Shown in pieces: positions 1 through 10,236 of a DNA stretch of 64,000 nt. Position 1 is the first letter of the stretch. Every line of letters begins with the position of its first letter. The stretch is taken from positions 1,426,001-1,490,000 of the forward strand of contig BLLK01000038.1 in NCBI GenBank assembly GCA_021927905.1, in the 5' to 3' direction. This stretch comes from Chaetoceros tenuissimus. Taxonomy: Eukaryota; Bacillariophyta; Thalassiosirophyceae; Chaetocerotales; Chaetocerotaceae. The notes under the pieces are model-generated. The model did not search any database and had not been told where the DNA came from. It worked only from the letters and a program-made list of their open reading frames with translations. The translations under genes were made by a program, and so were the position numbers.

Positions 1-2
1 AT

Positions 3-1628
3 GACAAGCAGATTTCCATCTCATTTGATGGATGGGAAGGAAATCTCATTGGACTCTCCGACTATGAAAATCCAAATGTTGCTGCAGAGGACATAGTCAT
101 TGCAAAGGTCGACTTGAACGAGAGCTATTATGTGAGCTTCAATAGAAAAACTGGTATCAATAGTGGTACTGTAGAAGGCGGAAATCAGGTGCTTGTTCAT
201 AAGCGTGAGCTAGGAACTGGATATGGAGAATCAGATATTTTGGCATATTTAAATAGCGGAGGAACGTATTCTTCTCCAGATACCAACTTTCGCGTAACCG
301 TGAACAGCATTGATTTGACTTCCAGCCCTGCACGAGCAAATGTCAAGATTGAACGCTTTGATACTCCTCCTCCATGCAATACTGGAACTGTATCCTTATT
401 TATCAATCCAGATCCATATCCTGGTGAAACTTCTTGGACTATCAAGGATGATGCTGAAGATGTAGTTGCATCTGGTGACTCTACTGGAGAATCAAACATT
501 GTTTTGGCAGATGGATATTACACCTTCACTATCATTGACTCGTATGGAGATGGTATCTGCTGTGCTTATGGAAATGGTTCGTATACACTTCAAGTAGGAA
601 GTACTGTTGTAAAGACAGGAGGAGAATTTGGTAGTCAAGAAAGTACTCCGTTTAGAATTTGCAACAATGTATCACCTACAGCAGTCCCAACGAAAGCTCT
701 AACTAGCAGTCCAACGGCTTCACCAACAACATGTGATAGTGTTCAAGTAGAAATTATCACAGATAATTACCCAGGTGAGACTTCATGGCAGCTTACTGAT
801 GCTACTTCGGCATCAGTGTTATCCGGTGGTGGTTACACAGATAGTGATACATACACAAGCGAGGTTTGTGTTGATGACTGAACCAGTCTCAGCTTTACCA
901 TCAATGATTCATATGGTGATGGAATTTGCTGCGCATACGGATCTGGATCGTATACCGTGGCTGTGAATGGCAACAATGTTTTGTCTGGTGGTGCTTTTCT
1001 TTCAGCCGAGACCAAGCCTCTTTATACTTCACCATGTGACTATGGTGAAGAGATTGTAGGTGGTGAAGTAGTATGTAAATGTGCCCCGACCGAGATGAGA
1101 ATTGCTGTCAATTTGACAACTGACAGATATCCTGAAGAGACAAGTTGGAACCTTTCTACTTGTAGTGGTGTTGAGTTAGCTTCAGGATCTTACACCGACA
1201 GAGAAACTGAGCACACTGACTCAATCTGCGTACCAAATAATGTTCCATACAGATTCCAAATCAATGATGCCTATGGTGATGGTATGTGTTGCAACTACGG
1301 ACTTGGAAACTATCAGATTAGTATCGATGGAACAGAGGAAGTGTCAGCTGCTGGAGACTTTGGAGCAGGCGAAGCACACGATTTGAGTGGAGCATGTTCT
1401 ACCAATATTGTAGTATCAGACCCTCCACTCAAATGTTCCTCTGTTACAAGAAAGCAAGACTGTCTAGGAAATTGTGAATGGGTAGGAAATGGAAACAAAA
1501 ACGGAGAATGTACAATGAAACCAAAAGAAGAACCTTCTCCAAAATGTGCGGTATGTCGCTCAACTGGTACTTCATGTTGTGGAACTTGTGTGAACAATGG
1601 TCCAAAGCCCATGCGTGGATGTTACTAA
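3..1628 (+). CDS. C-terminal part of secreted Cys-rich repeat protein, probably an M11 (gametolysin)-like peptidase; in-frame TGA
   Basis: The frame is open from the window edge, so the 5' end lies outside. The first ~110 codons (GINSGTVEGGNQVLVHKR, then YLNSGGTYSSPDTNFRV) resemble the region after the catalytic domain in diatom gametolysin-like M11 metallopeptidases; no zinc motif is in view, so this is a family guess. Three repeats of about 110 residues follow, each with YPxETSW early and (S/A)YGDGxCCxYGxGxY late (near 415-600, 765-960 and 1125-1320), separated by a Ser/Thr/Pro linker. A Cys-rich tail ends the protein. A TGA at 879-881 interrupts the second repeat, but the same frame continues with the expected repeat sequence to the stop at 1626-1628. 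It may be a nonsense mutation, an assembly error, or selenocysteine. Secretion is inferred from the cysteine pattern. Confidence 0.6.
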
Positions 1629-1781
1629 ACATACCTTTCAGGTTACCTATTAGAGACATCAAAAACAAATGTTTCCTTTTTGCGTATCTAAGTAAGTCCA
1701 AAGAAAGATAAATATTTAACTATATAACGAACTATTTTTGTGATTAAAAATATTCAATAGATTCATCTACACTCACGCCTG

Positions 1782-2972
1782 TCATATCTGCGTACCATGA
1801 GAATCTGCATATATCTTTCTTTTATTTCGTCTACGATTATTTTCAGTTCTCGAGCGCCTTTCTAATACTGATGGCTGTCGCCGAAGTAAGTACAAGCATT
1901 TATCCAAGTCCACATGTTCGCCTACTGCCATTGTAGCAAATGGATAGAGTGTTGTGACAGGATCTTTTGTTTGAATCTGATTATCAGTGAGTGACGCAAA
2001 AAGCATTCTATGATCTTTCATCACTTCAGGTCCTTCCGCGAGGAGAGCTTGATGAAGTGTTCTACCATTGTGATCCTTTAAATGATAAGCCCAAGGAAAT
2101 TTCTCGGCAAATAAATCTTTATGCTTCGGCGCTTTGATGAAGACATGATGTAGGATGGGATAGTCTCGAGTTGCTGAAAGAATATCATGTAGTATTTCCA
2201 TTGTCTTTGTTTCTCCTATTTCTTTGCATATTTTGTCAATGACAATTATTCCGCTGTCGTCTTTTACAAAAAGTAAACCCCCAATCTCTGGATGGTACTT
2301 GAATCCAGCTTTCAAAAATAAATGGAGAGAATGGTAAGCCAATTGAAGATATTTTTCATTTGCCGTGTAGTGAATCAAAGGTTTATCGCCAATTCTTGTC
2401 TCAATCAAGGCATCTGGATCCCAGGCGATCAAATACCAAATTATTGAATCATAACAGGAGTAATGCAGTAGATTGTATTCTCGAATGTCTTCTTTCAGCA
2501 GTAAACCTGATCTCCGGAGCTCTTTCAGCACATTGAGTTTCTTTAAATCACCGTTTTCTGTAACAAGCCACTGCAATGCATTCCATTCCCTGTTGTCGTA
2601 TGGATCAATCATTAGTAGTCCTCCCCTTGCATCTCCTCCTCCTACTTTATGTTTCATTCCTAACTTTGCTAAAACTGGGACATATTCATATCCATCACCA
2701 CCTGCAGCAGTTTGAATTGGAATACATTCATAATCTTCATCCACATATGACAATGTCGATGGGAACTTTTTCACTACTTTCTCGACAGCTTCGACAGATG
2801 ACTCGTGTTTATAGAGATAGTGCATTGATTGACCAAAAGCTTTTTCAATCTTTTCATTGCATTCTTCAATCGCTTCTAGAATTGTATCTCGACACTTCTC
2901 ATCCTTCCATTCTTCGTGGAAAAAGAGACTCTTGATGAAGTCGAGATTGCTTTGTAATGTTGAAATGTTCAT
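1782..2972 (-). CDS. Ankyrin-like diatom family protein, copy A (intact)
   Basis: 396 residues from the ATG at 2972; the frame is open 70 codons further up, but every paralogue starts at the same M(N/D)IST context. No enzymatic motif is visible. Marks in order: a helical N-terminus with LDFIKSL; an ankyrin-like segment (IPIQTAA, then YVPVLAKLG, residues ~85-110); GGGDARGGLL (~115); WDPDALIETR (~195); AGFKYHPEIGGLLF (~240); PILHHVFIKAP (~290); FPWAYHLKDHNGRTLHQA (~310); TKDPVTTLYPFATMAVGE (~350); LLRRQPSVLERRSR (~375); and a basic tail that may be a nuclear signal. The helical repeats suggest a protein-binding scaffold; the partner is unknown. Copy B, just downstream on the same strand, shares its flanks, so A and B are a tandem duplication. 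Confidence 0.8.
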   Translation of the reverse strand: MNISTLQSNLDFIKSLFFHEEWKDEKCRDTILEAIEECNEKIEKAFGQSMHYLYKHESSVEAVEKVVKKFPSTLSYVDEDYECIPIQTAAGGDGYEYVPVLAKLGMKHKVGGGDARGGLLMIDPYDNREWNALQWLVTENGDLKKLNVLKELRRSGLLLKEDIREYNLLHYSCYDSIIWYLIAWDPDALIETRIGDKPLIHYTANEKYLQLAYHSLHLFLKAGFKYHPEIGGLLFVKDDSGIIVIDKICKEIGETKTMEILHDILSATRDYPILHHVFIKAPKHKDLFAEKFPWAYHLKDHNGRTLHQALLAEGPEVMKDHRMLFASLTDNQIQTKDPVTTLYPFATMAVGEHVDLDKCLYLLRRQPSVLERRSRTENNRRRNKRKIYADSHGTQI

Positions 2973-3025
2973 GGTAGCAGTTGTAAGTATTATGTGCATA
3001 GAGATTAAAGCTATTGGCATACGGC

Positions 3026-3081
3026 ATGACGGTATGACGGTATGACCAAGCGCTATCGCTTGGTATGACGGTATGACGGTG
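3026..3081. repeat. TATGACGG tandem array interrupted by a hairpin
   Basis: Copies of the 8-mer TATGACGG lie on both sides of ACCAAGCGCTATCGCTTGGT (3045-3064), which can form an 8-bp stem with a 4-base loop. It lies 50-110 bases upstream of the start of copy A, inside its likely promoter. Copy B lacks it. Confidence 0.7.
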
Positions 3082-3129
3082 CTGTTCGTTATAATTCTCG
3101 TCATTGTCGAGCTTGTCAAAACGAGAAGT

Positions 3130-3151
3130 GGAGTCAAATAGCTTTTGACGT
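3130..3151 (-). promoter_or_regulatory. Family promoter element of copy A (TTTGACTCC-type box plus TGACGT)
   Basis: Plus-strand GGAGTCAAATAGCT (3130-3143), read on the gene strand as AGCTATTTGACTCC, with TGACGT at 3146-3151. It sits 158 bases before the ATG of copy A and matches the box in front of the other copies. TGACTC and TGACGT are both known bZIP half-site classes; the binding protein is inferred. Confidence 0.55.
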
Positions 3152-3463
3152 TACTATGACGAAGCAATGGTTCCAGCTGCAAAAGGTACTTTTCCCATAC
3201 TCGTAGTACGTAACATGATGAATAGTGAATAATAAAGGCTTCTCTCTCTAGGAAACAAATTCAATCAATACTATCGATATCGTTCTTCTACAATTTCTTC
3301 CTATCGCTGCTTTATGGTCTACAATACGAATCATCAGATTCTTTATCATACATTAGCGAAGCACAGGTGAAATTGAATGCAGAAAAAGAGTACCAAATAT
3401 TTTTTGGATAAATATTATAGTAAATACAGAATATACATTTGGAATTTTATACTTCTTAGCCTA

Positions 3464-4667
3464 TCATTTCTGCATACCATGAGAATCTACATTCAACTTT
3501 CTTCTCTTTCTTCGACAAATACTTTCACTTCTCGAGCGCCTTTCGAGTACTGATGGTTGTCGTCGAAGTAAGTAAAAACATTTATCCAAGTCCGCATGCT
3601 CGCCTACTGCCATTGTAGCAAATGGATAGAGTGTGGTGATTGGATCTTTTGTTTGAATCTGATTGTCAGACAATGATGCAAAGAAAATTTCATGGTCATT
3701 CATCACTTCAGGTCCAGCGGCGAGTAGTGCTTGATGTAATGTTCTACTATTATGATCCTTTAAATGATAAGCCCATGGAAATGTCTTTGTAAACAAATCC
3801 TTATATTGCGGAGTCTTGGTGAAGATATGGTGAAGTATAGGGAAGTCTCGATTTGGTGAAAGAATTTCATGGAGCATATCCATTGTTTCTTTTTCCCCGA
3901 ATGTATCAAATGCACCCTCCAACGCCGTAATTCCTTTGTCGTCTTTAATAAAGTAATCCACCAATACTTTGATGATATCTAAATCCTGTTTCCAAAGCTA
4001 AACAAAAATCTTCTCTGAAGTCCCTAAGCTTATGAATCAAAGGGTCACCCTCAACCCTTGTTGTGAATAATGCTGTATGATCCCAATCTAATAAATATGT
4101 GAACCTTTTCCATGTATCGTTGTTACAACAGAAGTACAACAATTGTTGTTCATAGATATCGTTTTTATGTAATAGACCAATCTTCCGAAGCTCTTTGAAT
4201 ACTTGAAGGAACGTAATATCATACCGTTCTCTATCATCAACCTCTTTGGCAACAAAACTACACATGAATTGCAAAGTATTATATCCATCACTTTTTGGTT
4301 CAATCGTCAACAAACCTCCTCTTGCTTCTTCTCCTCCTACTTTTTGTCTGACTCCTTCCTTAGCTAGAATTGTCAAATACTCCTTAGTTATGTTGCGAGC
4401 AGCTGCAGCACTTTGGATGGGAATCCGTCCATGGTTTTCATAAGTCAATGTAGACGGAAACTTCTTTACTACTTTTTCCACAGCTTCAAAGGATGGTTTA
4501 TGTTTGTCTAGTTTGTGCATTGACCAACCAAACGCATCAAGTATCTTTTGATTGCATTCCTCGATGGCTTCTACAATTTTCTCTTTACACTTCTCATCTT
4601 TCCATTCTTCATGGAAGTAGAGGCTCTTGATAAAGTCGAGATTGCTTTGAAAAGTTGAGATGTTCAT
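3464..4667 (-). pseudogene. Ankyrin-like family copy B, split by one frameshift
   Basis: The start is at 4667 (MNISTFQ). The frame stays open for 240 codons to GFRYHQSIGGLLY and stops near 3945. The rest (FIKDDKGITALEG to LLRRQPSVLERRSR and the basic tail) continues one frame over to 3464. Compared with GGLLFIKDD in the paralogues, one T seems to be missing from a T-rich stretch around 3945-3960, so a single base explains the break. Everything else is well conserved, so the lesion is recent or is an assembly error in a homopolymer. This is the tandem twin of copy A, with similar sequence on both flanks. Confidence 0.8.
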
Positions 4668-4739
4668 CGTTATTCAGAGGCTGCACAGTTTTCAACAAGG
4701 TAGGTATATGTTGTGTAAAGATAAGATGTGAAAATAGAG

Positions 4740-4870
4740 AAGAGAGACGGGGCAGTCCAATAAACTCTCTCTCTCTCTGTCCACTCTCGTCTCTCGTCAT
4801 CACAAACGTGAACTTCTCGTCATTGTTCAAATGTCAAAAGAGAGAAGTTGAGTCAAATAGCTGTCGACGT
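4740..4870 (-). promoter_or_regulatory. Upstream region of copy B with family box and CT-rich stretch
   Basis: GAGTCAAATAGCT at 4850-4862 is the family box, 183 bases before the start; the adjoining site reads CGACGT instead of TGACGT. A (CT)n/(GA)n run (4735-4800) lies between box and gene. 4900-5075 resembles 3190-3380, showing that the A/B duplication included the 5' flank. Confidence 0.5.
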
Positions 4871-5114
4871 TACTATGACAAGCCATTCTTCCAGAACCAG
4901 CTAAAAAGAGGAAAAGTAGAAAGTAGAAGGTAGAAGGTATGGTGAATAACAAAGCCTAGTTAGCAAACAGATTCTAATCAAAACTATATTTATTCCCATT
5001 GCTGCTTTATGTTCTACAAAACGAATCAGATTCATCCTGTCATTTTAGCAAAACAGAGGTGAAAGTGGAAGCAACACTCGTACCTTACGTATATGCTAAA
5101 ACAATTTTGAAAAC

Positions 5115-8100
5115 ATGAGCAACACATCACCTGCCAAGAATCAAAAGACTCCTTCTAGAAATAAATCAAATTCTTTTGAAAATGAAATTATTTCTCCGCC
5201 TCGAGGATTCAACATTGGGAATGTAGCCAATAGCAGTAGTACAAATACTGCTTCTAGAACGAGTGGTGCAAATAACAACTTGGAACAAGAAAGCAGCACC
5301 AACTCTTCGTCGACTCTTACTCATTACAAATATACAACGCCTACACGAGAATCAAGGAATCCATTTTATAAGCATTTACAGGTGAAATATTATAAAGTAG
5401 TTTACAAAGGAGTCATTGCTTTACTGCAATCTCCAAATGATAATAGTCGGAAATCAGGAGCTTATGTTTCCTATGGAGAAATTATTGCAAGTACTCATCA
5501 ATTGGATGCTTCAAGTTCACATTTGCAAAATAATAATGATATTTTAAAAGAACAACTAGATCAAGACGAACATGATCACGAAAATGAACCATCGGCCAAC
5601 ACGATACTTTCATCGTCGACATTGCCACTTTTATCGAGTCACAATACACTTCCAACCAATACTTCAACACAAAAAATAATTCAAGTCGATCAAGTATTAA
5701 CAGGAGGATACGCCATTGATGCAACATCAACTGCAACAAGTTACACACATCATACACCCATACGAAGTAATACACAAAAGGTATCCTTTGCACAACCCAA
5801 CAAATTAGCCACACCTGCACGAAGTTCCACTCCGACGCATACACCCAAAAAATCAATATTGTCACCCTCTACACCACGACACACGTCACATCATGGATAT
5901 ATATACGAATCAAGGAAAAATGTACAACTTTTAAAAGAGATTTCCTCTCCGCCACTCCTATGTCAATCCGGTGTGTTTTACTATCGAATCACAAGTCACA
6001 CACCCTTGCCGATCTTAGCTGGTCCATGTGAAGATGCGCCATTTACACAAGGGATGGTGTTACCACATACCATTCAAGAAATATCCTTGAGGATAGGGAG
6101 TACTTTCAACAATGGGATGCAGGATGGAATTGTGTTTTTGAGATTGGCGCATAAACGTGGTTGGATTACCGATCGAAATTTTGTCAAATCTTTTTTAGAT
6201 GATACTCCCTGTAGGAAAATGGAAATTGTCGTCAAGGAAGTGACGGATTTTGTCGATGTCATGAATTTTGGTGTGAGGGATGATATTAGTTTGGGTGGAA
6301 CTTCTATTAGTTCCAATTCTATTTCTACTCCATTGAATATTGTAAGGACGAGAAGGAGGCCTGGGAGGAGGAGACAGGATGTTGCTTCCACCAGTAGTAT
6401 TAGTAATGTTGGGAGTATCAGTACAGATCCACGGAATGGAATGGTGGTTTCTTCCAAAACTGAAAGCGTTACCATGGGGGATACTGCAACAAATGTTTCA
6501 CAGGAGAAAGAATCTAATTCTCAAAGGAATGCACAGCATCAGATTGCTGAGGAAGAAACAACGAATGATGAAAACGGCATGAGTTCATCGAATCATCAGT
6601 CTCTACATAGTTTCCGACCTGATATATTTCTCGTGAGAGTCACTGCACCAAATGGGCTAAAGATACTGGATGCTCCTGATTTCCAAGTGAATCATTTGAT
6701 TCATCGTCAACAGTCATCATCGACATCTTCTTCTTTGGCAAGTAGCAATTATATTTCAAGTCAGAGTCGGAAAGCGGTATCATCAAGTACGCCATCTGCG
6801 ATATTTCATACCATGAATGGACCTTCTACTAATAAATCAATACACAATGCTGCTTCGAGAAGGGATGGATGGGTCTTTGATGAAAATGGTAAACATAGAA
6901 AGTTACTTTGTGGTGCTATATTTGAGGCATCCAAGCGAATTGAAAGTTCGGGGAAGTATTCTCCAGGATCTGGATTGATTAAACTTGCGGACAATACAGG
7001 TTGGGCAATCATTCCCAATCAAGAAGTATTGATGCAAGAATATGAGCATTTCAAACACTGCGGAGGTGTAGGAATTCCGGAAAGTGAGGCTTTGACTGCT
7101 TTTGAAGAAGTTGGTAATGCGAAGTTACTTGAGACTAAAAGCACTAGACAGGACGAGGAAGATATACTTTGGGTTCGAGTAGTGAAACAGAATGGTGTTT
7201 TAGTTTCCTGTCTTCCTTCAAAGAATAATGCCGACAATAAAAGCAAACAAAGTTCTTTTGAGGCAAACCGGTTGAGTTTGAGAAAAAGAAATGACGACGA
7301 TGCTCAATCAACTGTAACCAGTGTCTTCTTTGATCCATTTCGTTCTAAAAAGGTGGAAGAGACAAATCTTAATAGTCTTGCAAAGCCTCGACCAATAGAT
7401 GAGAAACCAACTATTCCCTGCGGTTCATGTGTCAAAGTCAAACGATGGCTTCCACTTTCTTCAAAGAAAGAAAACAATAGTTTTGTTATGTTGAATGGGG
7501 ATAAAGGTTGGATACCTAAAACAGTTCACGGTTGCCAGTATGCAGTTGATATTAAACAACCTGATATTCGATATGGATCATTCTGGTTCCGAGTACAAGC
7601 TTCGAATGGTATTAAAGTCCGTATTGGCCCTTCTTCAAGATCACCCGCAATCAGGTCTCAACAAGATAAATACTTTCAATTCGAATGCGGAGAATATTTA
7701 CGAGCATCGGAAATTCTAACAATCCATGGACATGCTGATATCGATGAAGAAGTGAATATTGACCATCCATCTGAATCATTTGCAAAATTATTCAGAAATA
7801 GATTGGATACTGATTATAATGAGGACAACTTTGGAAGACTTGAATCACTGACAACAAGAGGAGAATGGGTCCATGTACATTGTAATGGATGTTTATACTT
7901 GGAAGAGTGTGTTACTCCGCCTTGTATCGAGCGTAACAACGATGGATGGAAATATGAAGTCACGACTGAGTGTGGAGTACAAATCACGAGAGGGCCATCC
8001 TTTTCTTCTTCTGAGAGTATTGAGTTACTACAAAAGAATGCAATCGTGCTAATAAGTGAAAAGGTTAAGGCACACGATGAAAAAGTAACATGGTTACGCT

Positions 8101-8240
8101 TGAAGGATGGACGCGGTTGGATCCACTCATCATCAAGCGATGGAACGGAGATATTTATAGTACCATGTACCAACAGCAAACCTTTCAGAGATGCATCTAT
8201 GAATAATCTCATTTTTTCGAAACTCGGTTTGCGACGATAA
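5115..8240 (+). CDS. Large SH3-like repeat protein, function unknown
   Basis: 1041 residues in a single exon. The N-terminal ~270 residues are low complexity (Ser/Thr/Asn-rich), with a run of short TP motifs that look like phosphosites. At least five repeats of about 70-100 residues follow. Each opens with F/W-x-(Y/F)-R-(V/I)-x-x-x-x-G-(L/I/V) and closes with a G-W-I/V turn: VFYYRITSHTPLPI...KRGWIT (~290-350), IFLVRVTAPNGLKI...TGWAII (~500-635), WVRVVKQNGVLV...KGWIPK (~690-800), FWFRVQASNGIKVRIGPS...GEWVHV (~820-925), WKYEVTTECGVQITRGPS...GRGWIH (~945-1015). This pattern resembles bacterial-type SH3b folds. No signal peptide or membrane segment is seen, so a cytoplasmic or nuclear scaffold is likely. 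I do not recognise an orthologue. Confidence 0.75.
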   Translation: MSNTSPAKNQKTPSRNKSNSFENEIISPPRGFNIGNVANSSSTNTASRTSGANNNLEQESSTNSSSTLTHYKYTTPTRESRNPFYKHLQVKYYKVVYKGVIALLQSPNDNSRKSGAYVSYGEIIASTHQLDASSSHLQNNNDILKEQLDQDEHDHENEPSANTILSSSTLPLLSSHNTLPTNTSTQKIIQVDQVLTGGYAIDATSTATSYTHHTPIRSNTQKVSFAQPNKLATPARSSTPTHTPKKSILSPSTPRHTSHHGYIYESRKNVQLLKEISSPPLLCQSGVFYYRITSHTPLPILAGPCEDAPFTQGMVLPHTIQEISLRIGSTFNNGMQDGIVFLRLAHKRGWITDRNFVKSFLDDTPCRKMEIVVKEVTDFVDVMNFGVRDDISLGGTSISSNSISTPLNIVRTRRRPGRRRQDVASTSSISNVGSISTDPRNGMVVSSKTESVTMGDTATNVSQEKESNSQRNAQHQIAEEETTNDENGMSSSNHQSLHSFRPDIFLVRVTAPNGLKILDAPDFQVNHLIHRQQSSSTSSSLASSNYISSQSRKAVSSSTPSAIFHTMNGPSTNKSIHNAASRRDGWVFDENGKHRKLLCGAIFEASKRIESSGKYSPGSGLIKLADNTGWAIIPNQEVLMQEYEHFKHCGGVGIPESEALTAFEEVGNAKLLETKSTRQDEEDILWVRVVKQNGVLVSCLPSKNNADNKSKQSSFEANRLSLRKRNDDDAQSTVTSVFFDPFRSKKVEETNLNSLAKPRPIDEKPTIPCGSCVKVKRWLPLSSKKENNSFVMLNGDKGWIPKTVHGCQYAVDIKQPDIRYGSFWFRVQASNGIKVRIGPSSRSPAIRSQQDKYFQFECGEYLRASEILTIHGHADIDEEVNIDHPSESFAKLFRNRLDTDYNEDNFGRLESLTTRGEWVHVHCNGCLYLEECVTPPCIERNNDGWKYEVTTECGVQITRGPSFSSSESIELLQKNAIVLISEKVKAHDEKVTWLRLKDGRGWIHSSSSDGTEIFIVPCTNSKPFRDASMNNLIFSKLGLRR

Positions 8241-8487
8241 GGAAGAGTACATTTTATGTAAATTGCACGGGTAAATCAGAAAAATTGACAGAATTTGACA
8301 GATCCATGTTCATGTGACAAAATAATTCCCACGATTGATTTGAAAAGTAGCTAGGCAATCGAAATTTATTACACTGGATATTTTCCGACTGAATTTCGTA
8401 TTCTTGATACAACTGTGCTCAAGTATAATGTTGATGATCGACATAATCCAAAAGAGTGCGTGTTCAGTAAATTGATGTTGGAGCAAA

Positions 8488-9858
8488 ATGCACGTCAGAC
8501 CAACAGACTTGTACAATGATTTCTGGTATCGAGAACTGAGTAAGGAACAGAAGGTTCAACTCATCATGATTCTACTCGTGAGCCTTATCTATTTGTTGCT
8601 ACGCATTAATATCAATTCATCATCAATCTTTAGTGCAGACGATCAAATTGCTGTTGTGACTGATGATAAAAGAGCCCAGAAAGGACCAGAAAAAGTTGAT
8701 GCTATTACCGAGAAAAGATCAGAAGAGGTTATGAAGAAATGGATTCTCGATAGTCACCATGCTGCTCCTAACTCCAACCCACTTGATTTTGATTACAATT
8801 CTCTCGAACGCCCTTTGACATTGTTCTCAGTGCCAAAGGAATCCATTCACAATATTTTCTCTTTCTTGGCAAAAGATAACGTTCTCATTAGGCCCTACTT
8901 TAATTATTTATATGAGAAAGGAATATCTGGGATATCTGCTCTGTTCAATGACTATAGCATGGTCTCGAAGGAATTTCAGAGACTTATCATCTCGTACATT
9001 AAAGAAACACCTCTTGCCATTGGAAATCAGTATCACCATTATCACGAGCTCCTCTGGGCATGTAAGAACAAGTTGAAGATTGGAAGATGCAATATTTTTG
9101 CCAATGGACCGTTCTCAGCGACAATTGCTATGCACTTGCTGGATAATTGTGATCTTTCTGAAGTTTACCATTTGAAAATTTATGCTGCCCATTGTCACTA
9201 CAACCAAGACTACGATGTATTTAACATTGCATATTTCGATGATGGTATCCCTTATGGATCCTTTGGTACTGAACTAGCTTCTATCGCTAGTCTACAGTCG
9301 CGAATTGCTAATATTTCGTGGCGTATGCAAAACTTGAAAACTCTTGAGATTGTGTCTACCAAAGCCGAACTTGATTTTGAAATGGTAAGATGGTTCCCAA
9401 TGATAGAAAATCTCTCTATAGTTTTCGCTGTGAAGATAGAGAACGGCAAAGAGATTCTTGGGACAAACAATTCTGTGGATGAGCTTGGAGAAATTGCAAG
9501 CGAATTTCCCTTCTTGAAAAGATTGACGCTAAATAGCGATTATGGAAGTGACTCAACAGGTTTTAACATCAAGTCGGAGACTTTAGAAGAGATTGACCTG
9601 AGTGAAGGATACTATCTATCCTTAAATGAGTGTATCTGCCCGCGATTGAAAGTCATCAAGTGTAAGCTTGACCGTGTGATGCCTCATTTGAATCTTTACG
9701 GGATCACAGCTACTGCATCATTTGTAAAAGAGCAAGCCAAAATGCTTGCTAGACAGAATGTAGTGACTATTAATGCACGCGATCATCATCATGAAGTCTT
9801 TGGATTGCAGGTGCCTGACCACTGCGTTCTTGAAATTCACCGAGGACTGTGGGTTTGA
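8488..9858 (+). CDS. Membrane-anchored F-box/leucine-rich-repeat-like protein
   Basis: 456 residues, ATG at 8488. A hydrophobic segment at residues ~28-45 (LIMILLVSLIYLLLRI) follows a short charged N-terminus and looks like a membrane anchor. Residues ~110-165 (SVPKESIHNIFSFL ... YSMVSKEFQRLIISYI) have F-box spacing. The C-terminal half carries irregular Leu-rich segments (NLKTLEIVST, MIENLSIVF, FLKRLTLNSD, LEEIDLSEG) like degenerate LRRs. F-box plus LRR proteins usually select substrates for SCF ubiquitin ligases; that role is inferred, and the F-box match is weak. Confidence 0.6.
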   Translation: MHVRPTDLYNDFWYRELSKEQKVQLIMILLVSLIYLLLRININSSSIFSADDQIAVVTDDKRAQKGPEKVDAITEKRSEEVMKKWILDSHHAAPNSNPLDFDYNSLERPLTLFSVPKESIHNIFSFLAKDNVLIRPYFNYLYEKGISGISALFNDYSMVSKEFQRLIISYIKETPLAIGNQYHHYHELLWACKNKLKIGRCNIFANGPFSATIAMHLLDNCDLSEVYHLKIYAAHCHYNQDYDVFNIAYFDDGIPYGSFGTELASIASLQSRIANISWRMQNLKTLEIVSTKAELDFEMVRWFPMIENLSIVFAVKIENGKEILGTNNSVDELGEIASEFPFLKRLTLNSDYGSDSTGFNIKSETLEEIDLSEGYYLSLNECICPRLKVIKCKLDRVMPHLNLYGITATASFVKEQAKMLARQNVVTINARDHHHEVFGLQVPDHCVLEIHRGLWV

Positions 9859-10236
9859 TATTGGGAAGTTGAGGAGTGTCATCTCGAATTTTGGGTTTGA
9901 TCTGTTCTGCTTATATTTATGGAAATGTTAGCATAACTGTAAAAGGATTGTAAAACGAAATGCTTTGACGCTGTTTGATGTCTTCTTTCTAAATTCTGTC
10001 TGATGTCCTATCTTTGTTAGAAGGGTGACTACAAATTAATATAGGCTTTAGTTTACATAGTTGTAATCGCCAATTGGATCTTCTTGTATAAAGATATTTT
10101 GTAAGTAAGAGGAAGACTGATCCATTTCAACTCCGAAACATAGGAGCGATGATAAGGGATAATGAAATGTAACTACCATACGAGTAGATTGACAGTACTG
10201 AAATACAGAAAAAAGGTTCCAGCAGCCACCGACAAA
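9859..10236. other. Convergent intergenic space
   Basis: 378 AT-rich bases between the 3' ends of the F-box/LRR-like gene and family copy C. It should hold both 3' UTRs. No ORF, repeat or structured element was recognised. Confidence 0.5.

Noticed and set aside
2473-3045. Plus-strand open frames over copy A (and similar ones over copies C, D, E, G)
   Set aside because: They recur opposite the conserved coding strand of each copy and follow from its codon pattern; no independent conservation or start context.
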